From: Aeromicrobium sp. Leaf245 | GTDB lineage: Bacteria; Actinomycetota; Actinomycetes; Propionibacteriales; Nocardioidaceae | NCBI RefSeq assembly: GCF_942548115.1 | Contig: NZ_OW824151.1 | Span: forward strand, 2,790,001 to 2,854,000 | Length of the DNA stretch: 64,000 nt | Reading direction: 5' to 3' | In this document: positions 59,006 to 64,000 of the stretch, one piece after another | How the letters are laid out: each line of letters starts with the position of its first letter | How positions within the stretch are numbered: the first letter of the stretch is position 1 | The notes under the pieces: generated by a model | Databases searched by the model: none | The model's input: only the letters and a program-made list of their open reading frames with translations | Told to the model about the DNA's origin: nothing | Made by a program: the position numbers and the translations under genes

Positions 59006-59764
59006 TCACACCCGGGTCTGCTCGCGGTACGGGCGCACGGCAGCCGGGACGGTCGAGGCGTCGACGAACGTGGTCGTGAAGCGGCCGTGGTAGCCGAACA
59101 CCGGACCGACCACGTCGTGGTGCACCTCCACCCGGATGCGGTAGCACTGCTCGCTCTCGTCCCAGTGCTCACGCACCACCGCGCGGCCGCACACGAGCGG
59201 GTGCATCCGCAGGCTCACCGGGCCCTCGTGCAGCCGCATCACCGAGCTCTCGATGCGCAGACCGCCCCCACCCGGCACGGCGTCGTCCACCGCGAGGGCG
59301 AGGTCGGCCGCGACGTGCTGGTGGGTCCCGAGGTAGTCGACGACGACGTCGCGCCCTGGGCCCCGCGAGGAGTCGAGCACCATCGTGGCGTCGAAGCGTC
59401 GACGCCGTCCCGGTGCCACCTCGAACGTGCGGACGAACGTGACCGTCTCGCGACCGTGGTCGTCGAGGTAGGGGTAGTTCTCGATCGCGAAGGGGATGCC
59501 GCGGCCGGTCTCGGGGAAGAGCAGGTTCCGGCGGGCTCCGAGGCGCAGGAACGGGGCCACGACCGGCCGTCCGCGCCACACCTCGTCCATGACGCCGCGC
59601 CCCACGCACGCCCGTCGGTCGCTCGCGTTCACGCCGAACCGCTCCTGCATGCGCGGGTGCAGCCGGTGGAAGTCCGACCTCATGGCGCGGGCGAAGATCG
59701 AGACGTCCGGGCTGGTCGCCGGCGCCGGGGTGCCGGCGACGGGCCGGAGCTGCGTGACGGTCAT
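59006..59764 (-). CDS. DUF4166 family protein
   Basis: 252 residues, soluble. Segments SDFHRLHPRMQERFGV and GPVSLRMHPLVCGRAVVREHWDESEQCYRIRVEV, and the earlier NLLFPETGRGIPFAIENYPYLDD, fit the DUF4166 family, usually found with lipid or polyketide-type membrane genes. ATGA overlap with the preceding SRPBCC gene means translational coupling. Function unknown. Confidence 0.82.
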   Translation of the reverse strand: MTVTQLRPVAGTPAPATSPDVSIFARAMRSDFHRLHPRMQERFGVNASDRRACVGRGVMDEVWRGRPVVAPFLRLGARRNLLFPETGRGIPFAIENYPYLDDHGRETVTFVRTFEVAPGRRRRFDATMVLDSSRGPGRDVVVDYLGTHQHVAADLALAVDDAVPGGGGLRIESSVMRLHEGPVSLRMHPLVCGRAVVREHWDESEQCYRIRVEVHHDVVGPVFGYHGRFTTTFVDASTVPAAVRPYREQTRV

Positions 59765-60456
59765 GCGAGGACCTCCTCGGTCCGGGTCGCGGCCGGGTGC
59801 CAGGACCAGGTCGTGCGGCGGGCGGACGGTCGCCACGGCAGCGGCGGAGCGGTCCAGGCGAGCGCACCGCCGACCAGGGTGGCGACGAGGGCGGGCACGG
59901 CTCCCAAGGACAGGCCCAGGAGGCCGACGAGCGTCACCAGGGCGAGGCGGGCGCCGATGTCGAGCAGCGCGACGGCCGCCGAGACCTCGGGTGCGATCCC
60001 GCGATCGGCCCAGAGCTGCAGCCTGTCGAAGGACCATGCCGTGCCCCAGGCCATGAGGGGGCGGAAGACGCGGTCGACGCTGCCGCCGCGCGCCCGGTAG
60101 TCGTAGCCGGTCTCGAACGACGTGCCGGCGGGTCCGTGGTCCCCGAGCAGCGGGCGGTACCGCCAGTAGCCGGACCCGACCACGATCGGCGACAGCGGGT
60201 TCGGGCACGCGAAGGTGAGGGCCGACGTCGCGCCACCGTCGGCGGAGCGTCGCTCCCCCGCGTGCGTCCCGGTGCCACGGACCCCGAACCGCCGATAGGT
60301 GAACTCCCCCGGCACCGTCGGCTCGATGCGGCCGAAGCGCACGTCCCACCGCGAGTGCTGCGCCGGGTCCTGCGTGAGCGCCCACAGGCGATCGACGTCG
60401 GAGCGGGTCACCACGGCCACGTGGATGCCGTGGCGTGGAGTGCGGGGTGGGGTCAT
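59761..60456 (-). CDS. SRPBCC-like protein with a C-terminal membrane segment
   Basis: 231 residues. The N-terminal 150 residues look like a START/SRPBCC lipid-binding fold (HVAVVTRSDVDRLWALTQDPAQHSRWDVRFG ...), followed by hydrophobic stretches at about 163-190. CCCAGGAGGAACG precedes the ATG, the strongest Shine-Dalgarno in the window. Coupled to DUF4166. The pair probably binds or processes a lipid-like ligand at the membrane; inference. Confidence 0.75.
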   Translation of the reverse strand: MTPPRTPRHGIHVAVVTRSDVDRLWALTQDPAQHSRWDVRFGRIEPTVPGEFTYRRFGVRGTGTHAGERRSADGGATSALTFACPNPLSPIVVGSGYWRYRPLLGDHGPAGTSFETGYDYRARGGSVDRVFRPLMAWGTAWSFDRLQLWADRGIAPEVSAAVALLDIGARLALVTLVGLLGLSLGAVPALVATLVGGALAWTAPPLPWRPSARRTTWSWHPAATRTEEVLA

Positions 60457-60471
60457 CGTTCCTCCTGGGTC

Positions 60472-60520
60472 TTGAACAGTCGCTCAAGGGAACGATGACA
60501 CATTTTGAGCAAATGCTCAA
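60472..60520. promoter_or_regulatory. Two palindromic TetR-type operators
   Basis: A perfect palindrome TTGAGCA-AA-TGCTCAA is at 60505-60520 and a degenerate one, TTGAACA-GT-CGCTCAA, at 60472-60487. Their centres are 33 bp apart, three helical turns, placing both on one face of DNA directly upstream of the SRPBCC start. Confidence 0.65.
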
Positions 60521-60539
60521 GTGGCCGTGATGCTGCGCC

Positions 60540-60915
60540 CGACCGTGCGCTGTGCAGGCTCGGCGGCGGGTGCGCGTGCTCGCTGCTGCGTTGCCGCGAC
60601 CCCGAGCGGAGCCGGCCCCCGAAAGGGCCTCGACCGGAGCGGGCCGCCGGGCTCGGCCAAGCTCGCGGGCCGCGGGTGACGCAGGATTCTGCCTTCGTGA
60701 GCGCAAGGCCGAACGATGCTGCATTCGTGTCCGATTCCCGACTCGAACGCAGCATCCTTCGCACTTCTGCACACGAACGCAGAATCTTGCGTCCGGCGGG
60801 CAGGCCGGCCCCGCGTGCCCGACCGACCCTGGCCCCACCCGCCGGTCGAGGCCCTTTCGGAGCGCAGGTCGAGACCCTGCCGCGCCGACGCAGCAGCGAG
60901 GCGCGACGTGCTCGA
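60540..60915. repeat. Palindromic intergenic element, copy 2
   Basis: Outer inverted repeats: 60620-60637 and 60842-60859 (18/18). Nested stems: A 60678-60699/60772-60793 (20/22) and B 60715-60727/60744-60756 (12/13), with the same cores as copy 1 (GATTCTGC.TTCG and GATGCTGC.TTCG). Flanking CTCGCTGCTGCG (60580-60591 approx.) recurs inverted as CGCAGCAGCGAG near 60889-60900. Stems C and D of copy 1 are absent. Confidence 0.7.
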
Positions 60916-61065
60916 GGCGGGCGCCGCACCCCGGCGATGGGTCGGAGGTAGGCAGCGCACCGAATCCGGCCGCCATCAGGTACGACACCTACCGCCGGAC
61001 GGCGAAGAAGGTGCGAGACCTACCTCTGACGGCCCAGACGGGCGCCGGGCGTCCGGCACGGGACG
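60916..61065. other. Intergenic tail with inverted GAGGTAGG/CCTACCTC arms
   Basis: An 8-bp inverted repeat (60945-60952 and 61019-61026) encloses a shorter one (AGGT...ACCT). It could be the terminator of the PHP gene side or an operator; no coding frame is supported. Confidence 0.4.
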
Positions 61066-61893
61066 TCAGTGACCCAGCAGGCGCTCGTACTCCGCGGGGT
61101 CGGTGAGGTTGGCGCCGAGGTGGAAGGCCGAGCTCTTGCCCGTGCCGTGGTAGTCGCTGGAGCCGGTGACCACGAGGTCCAGACCCCTGGCGATGTCGCG
61201 CAGACCGCGACGCGACCACTCGTCGTGGTCGACGTGGTCGGCCTCGATGCCGTCCAGGCCCGCCGCTGCGAGCTCCTCGAACGCGGCCGACGTGAGCACG
61301 CGGTCGCTCCCCCGCGACCACGGGTGCGCCACGACGGCGCTGCCGCCGGCCGCCTTCAGCAGCCTGATCGTCTCGAGCAGCGGCGCGGCGTAGCGCCCGA
61401 CGTACGCCTTCCCGCGACTGTTCAGCCACCCCTGGAACGCCTCGTCACGGTGGCCGATGTAGCCCTTGGCGACCATCGCGTCGGCCACGTGGGGACGCCC
61501 CGAGGCCGCAGCCGACCCCGACTGCAGCGCGACGTCGGCCTCGGTGATCTCGATGCCGTGCTCGGCCAGCCTGGCCAGGATCCGCGGGAGCCTCTGGTCG
61601 CGGCCGTCGAGCACCCGGTGCAGCTCCTCCACCAGCGGGAGGTGGTCCGGGTCGAAGCCGTAGCCCAGCAGGTGCACGCTCTCGCCCTGGAACGTCGTCG
61701 AGATCTCGATGCCGGGGACCACGACGACGTCGAGACCGTCGGCGGCCGCGAGCGCCTCCTGCCATCCGGTGGTCGCGTCGTGGTCGGTCAGCGCGACGAC
61801 GTCGAGCCCGGCCTGCGCGGCGTTCCGCACCAGCTCCGTGGGCGAGTCCGTGCCGTCCGAGCGGTGGGAGTGGGTGTGGAGATCGATCCTCAC
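61066..61893 (-). CDS. PHP-domain phosphoesterase (YciV/TrpH-like)
   Basis: 275 residues from GTG 61893. Metal-binding motifs: DLHTHSHRSDG (about 4-14), ALTDHD, PGIEIS, AHPW and SSDYHG near the end, the full PHP set. Family members hydrolyse nucleoside 3',5'-bisphosphates or ssRNA. TAGTCT lies 7 nt before the GTG (leaderless). The longer frame upstream is not conserved. Confidence 0.88.
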   Translation of the reverse strand: MRIDLHTHSHRSDGTDSPTELVRNAAQAGLDVVALTDHDATTGWQEALAAADGLDVVVVPGIEISTTFQGESVHLLGYGFDPDHLPLVEELHRVLDGRDQRLPRILARLAEHGIEITEADVALQSGSAAASGRPHVADAMVAKGYIGHRDEAFQGWLNSRGKAYVGRYAAPLLETIRLLKAAGGSAVVAHPWSRGSDRVLTSAAFEELAAAGLDGIEADHVDHDEWSRRGLRDIARGLDLVVTGSSDYHGTGKSSAFHLGANLTDPAEYERLLGH

Positions 61894-61900
61894 GATGGCC

Positions 61901-61906
61901 AGACTA
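61901..61906 (-). promoter_or_regulatory. -10 box TAGTCT, leaderless start of the PHP gene
   Basis: TANNNT box 7 nt upstream of GTG 61893; it overlaps the end of the phosphatase gene. Confidence 0.6.
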
Positions 61907-62476
61907 GGGCGTGGCCGTGACGTTCCAGCGCTGGACCACCGGCTGGCCCCGGTCGTCGCCCAGCACGGAGTAGGTGGCGGTGTCGAGGTCGAAGATCCGA
62001 CCGTCCGGCACCGGCAGGCCCAGCCAGCGTGCGGCGAGCACCCGCAGGCTGTGCCCGTGGGCGAAGACCAGGGCACGCCCCTCGGTGGCCCGCACCCGCG
62101 CCACCACGCGGTCGAGACGTCCAGCCACGTCATCGGCGCTCTCCCCGCCCGGCACGGGGTGGCTCCAGATGGTCCAGCCCGGCACCTGCTCGCGGATCTG
62201 CGGCGTGGTCAGCCCCTCGTAGTCGCCGTAGTCCCACTCCGCCAGGTCACCCTCGACCGTGGCCTCGCCGAACCCGGCGAGCGCTGCCGTGCGGCGCGCC
62301 CGCAGACGAGGGCTCGTGAGCACGAGGTCGAAGTGCTCGTCCGCCAGGACCGGGGCCAGGGCTCGTGCCGTGGCCTCGCCTGCAGGAGTGAGCGGCAGGT
62401 CCGTCGTGCCCGTGTGCTTGCCGACGGCGCTCCACTCGGTCTCCCCGTGCCGGACGAGGAAGAGCGTGGCGCCCAT
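61904..62476 (-). CDS. Histidine phosphatase family protein
   Basis: 190 residues. RHGETEWS at residues 9-16 supplies the catalytic His; a second His lies in VFAHGHSLRVLAARWLG and WDYGDYEG is the middle motif. By position it is the Rv3214 (gpm2) counterpart, an acid-phosphatase rather than a mutase; substrate unknown. ATGA overlap with the MaoC gene. Confidence 0.9.
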   Translation of the reverse strand: MGATLFLVRHGETEWSAVGKHTGTTDLPLTPAGEATARALAPVLADEHFDLVLTSPRLRARRTAALAGFGEATVEGDLAEWDYGDYEGLTTPQIREQVPGWTIWSHPVPGGESADDVAGRLDRVVARVRATEGRALVFAHGHSLRVLAARWLGLPVPDGRIFDLDTATYSVLGDDRGQPVVQRWNVTATP

Positions 62477-63519
62477 CAGCGCGGGACCAGGACCCACAGG
62501 TCGAGGTCGAGCAGCACGCCGTCGGCGTACTTCCCGTCCTCGCCGTGCAGGGTGGTGCTCTCGTCGCGGCCCTTCGTCGCCACCAGGCGCAGGCGGAGGG
62601 CTCCGACACCCGTCCCCTCCCAGGCGGCGGGCGTGGCCTTGTCGAGCACCTCCGACCACGCGTACACGGTGTCACCCGCGAACGCCGGGGCCACGTGGGA
62701 GCCGGCGTTGATCGCCGCCACCAGCTGCGCGTTGGCGAGCCCGTTGAACGAGAGCGCACGGGCCATCGAGATCACGTGCCCGCCGTAGACGAGCTGCTTG
62801 CCGTCGGGGCGGGCCTCGGTGTTGAAGTGGACCTTGGCGGTGTTCTGCCACAGGCGCGTGGCCATCATGTGCTCGGCCTCGCTCAGGGTCACGCCGTCGA
62901 CGTGGTCGATCGTCTCGCCCACCGTGTAGTCGTCGAAGCGGTGCGGCTCGCCGGCGGCCGACGTGTCGTAGTGGGTGAGGTCGAGCCCGGCCGGGAGCAC
63001 CAGGTCGTCGGGGGCGACGGCGTCGGCCACTGCCGGGACGACCGTCTCGGGGGCCGGCGCGTCAGCGTCCCGCTTGTGCACCATGACCCAGCGCACCCAG
63101 TCGAGCGCGACCTCGCCCCGCTGGTTGGTGGCCGTGGACCGCACGTAGACGACACCGGTGCGACCGTTGGAGTTCTGCTTGAGGCCGATGACCTCCGAGC
63201 TGGTCCGCAGCGTGTCGCCGGTGACCACGGGCCGATGGAACCGGCACTCGGCGTACCCGAGGTTCGCCACGGCGTTGAGCGAGACGTCGGGGACCGTCTT
63301 GCCGAAGGCCACGTGGAAGGCGACGAGGTCCTCGACCGGGTGCGGAGCCAGGCCGACCGAGGCGGCGAACTCCGCCGACGACGGGATCGCGAACCGCGTC
63401 GGGTAGATCGCACCGTAGAGGGCGCGGTCGCCGTCGGTGATCGTCCGCGGGGTGGCGTGCTCGATCACCTGCCCGACGCTGAAGTCCTCGAAGAAGTTGC
63501 CGGGGTTGGTCTTGGTCAT
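62476..63519 (-). CDS. Double-hotdog MaoC-type hydratase, mesaconyl-CoA hydratase-like
   Basis: 347 residues with two MaoC/hotdog halves. The first holds NFFEDFSVGQVIEHATPRTITDGDRALYGAIYPTRFA and FGKTVPDVSLNAVANLGYAECRF, the second FDDYTVGETIDHVDGVTLSEAEHMMATRLWQNTAKVHFN and LVYGGHVISMARAL. These are the hallmarks I recall of Mcd, which hydrates mesaconyl-CoA in the ethylmalonyl-CoA pathway. The other pathway genes are not in the window. ATG 63519 is used; the upstream extension is not conserved. Confidence 0.82.
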   Translation of the reverse strand: MTKTNPGNFFEDFSVGQVIEHATPRTITDGDRALYGAIYPTRFAIPSSAEFAASVGLAPHPVEDLVAFHVAFGKTVPDVSLNAVANLGYAECRFHRPVVTGDTLRTSSEVIGLKQNSNGRTGVVYVRSTATNQRGEVALDWVRWVMVHKRDADAPAPETVVPAVADAVAPDDLVLPAGLDLTHYDTSAAGEPHRFDDYTVGETIDHVDGVTLSEAEHMMATRLWQNTAKVHFNTEARPDGKQLVYGGHVISMARALSFNGLANAQLVAAINAGSHVAPAFAGDTVYAWSEVLDKATPAAWEGTGVGALRLRLVATKGRDESTTLHGEDGKYADGVLLDLDLWVLVPR

Positions 63520-63589
63520 GGCTCTCCTGGTTCGCGTCCCGTCGGCCTCGACGAGACGTGGGACGTCGCGGCGCTCGTGCCGCGGTGGG

Positions 63590-64000
63590 TCAGACGAACG
63601 GGTTGGGGCGGGCACCCGGGAGGTCGGCGATGAGCTCCTGCGCCTTGGCCCGGTGCTTGTGCTCGACCATCACCTCGTACTTGGTGGCGACGACGCTGCT
63701 GACCGAGCTGAAGTCCCTCCGGCCCCGGGTGGCCGCGTAGCCGAGCAGGGCCCACACGACGCCAAAGACGATCCCGATGCCGAGACCGCCGACGACCGTC
63801 TGCAGCCACGTGCTCTCCTCGCTGAAGATGCCGAGCAGGAGGCCCACGAGCACACCCAGCCAACCGCCGGAGGCCGCTCCGGCGCCGGCGACGCGGCTGG
63901 TCGTCAACCGCCCGGTCACCCGCTCGACCTGCTTGAGGTCGGTGCCGACCACGAGCAGGTTCTGGACCGGGAACTCCTTGTCGGAGAGGTGGTCGACGAC
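63590..64000 (-). CDS. General-stress (YflT/17M-like) membrane protein, 5' end cut by window edge
   Basis: 137 residues are visible; the reading frame is open to the right edge. Visible part begins VVDHLSDKEFPVQNLLVVGTDLKQVERVTGRL, then two hydrophobic helices (about residues 40-60 and 66-88 of the visible part) and a soluble tail RRDFSSVSSVVATKYEVMVEHKHRAKAQELIADLPG. The pattern is that of the YflT/17M heat- or salt-stress family. Function in the cell is unknown. Confidence 0.75.
   Translation of the reverse strand, partial: VVDHLSDKEFPVQNLLVVGTDLKQVERVTGRLTTSRVAGAGAASGGWLGVLVGLLLGIFSEESTWLQTVVGGLGIGIVFGVVWALLGYAATRGRRDFSSVSSVVATKYEVMVEHKHRAKAQELIADLPGARPNPFV

Noticed and set aside
1..64000. 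CRISPR arrays, prophage, integrase or IS transposase genes
   Set aside because: No evenly spaced repeat/spacer pattern and no DDE/tyrosine/serine recombinase motifs were found on either strand.

Overview
The window is very GC-rich, with tightly packed, often 4-nt-overlapping genes and many starts that sit 6-7 nt behind a TANNNT box. These traits, the gene families (UPF0182, PPA1309, DUF3107, DUF5679, AdnAB, MoeZ, UvrD2, mycoredoxin) and the gene order point to an actinobacterium, probably of the order Propionibacteriales (Nocardioides/Aeromicrobium-like). From about 25.5 to 62.5 kb the order follows what I recall of the Mycobacterium tuberculosis Rv3193c-Rv3214 block: UPF0182, PDZ protease, zincin, ABC1 kinase, uvrD2, mycoredoxin, nudC, adnB, adnA, alkyltransferase-like protein, moeZ, TetR, DUF3107, ferritin-like protein, DEAD-box helicase, ParA-like ATPase, histidine phosphatase. 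No database search was possible, so family names rest on motifs and recall.

Region by region. 0-7.5 kb: partial MobA-like nucleotidyltransferase, bestrophin-like channel, small membrane protein, hydrolase, an ABC-2 exporter pair, a NarL-type two-component system and a secreted beta-propeller protein. 7.5-11.2 kb: acetyltransferase and a coupled set (alcohol dehydrogenase, cupin, lipoprotein, MmyB-like regulator). 11.3-15.2 kb: a beta-lactamase-fold hydrolase, an HSL-type esterase and a PucR-like regulator, bounded on one side by the initiator tRNA and on the other by a degenerate copy of that tRNA's 3' end plus terminator, which looks like an old insertion. 15.3-25.4 kb: Ser/Thr kinase, a DesA3-like desaturase system with its reductase, a haloperoxidase-like hydrolase, a very large subtilase and a cyclase. 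25.5-36.2 kb: UPF0182, PPA1309, PDZ/Lon-like protease, MoaE, zincin-like protein, NUDIX, WLM-type metalloprotease, DUF5679, a cyclodehydratase-like protein and an ABC1 kinase. 36.2-47.8 kb: lysine/arginine exporter and regulator, then DNA repair and redox genes (UvrD2, mycoredoxin, NudC, AdnB, AdnA). 47.8-58.3 kb: alkyltransferase-like protein, MoeZ, TetR, DUF3107, DUF2461, ferritin-like protein, DEAD-box helicase, ParA-like ATPase, then a coupled SDR/hydrolase/sulfite-oxidase-like/flavin-reductase operon. 58.3-64 kb: TetR with an SRPBCC/DUF4166 pair, PHP phosphoesterase, phosphatase, mesaconyl-CoA hydratase-like protein and a partial stress protein.

The most unusual content is non-coding. 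(1) Two large, mostly palindromic intergenic elements (about 48.20-48.88 kb and 60.54-60.92 kb) share the same plan: terminal 16-18 bp inverted repeats around nested stems built on GATTCTGCGTTCG and GATGCTGCGTTCG. No transposase is near; they create long spurious ORFs on both strands. (2) A direct repeat flanks the putative 3.8 kb insertion at the initiator tRNA. (3) A cluster of DnaA-box-like sites, followed by a well-spaced sigma-70-type promoter whose predicted start coincides with a 15-bp hairpin (33.3-33.6 kb). (4) A systematic leaderless-start architecture. (5) Paired TTGAGCA-NN-TGCTCAA operators three helical turns apart in front of the SRPBCC/DUF4166/TetR genes.

Functional threads: molybdenum cofactor genes are scattered (MobA-like at the left edge, MoaE, MoeZ) and a molybdopterin enzyme of the sulfite oxidase family is encoded with its probable electron partner; DNA end processing (AdnAB, UvrD2) sits beside mycothiol-linked redox control (mycoredoxin) and nucleotide hygiene (NudC).
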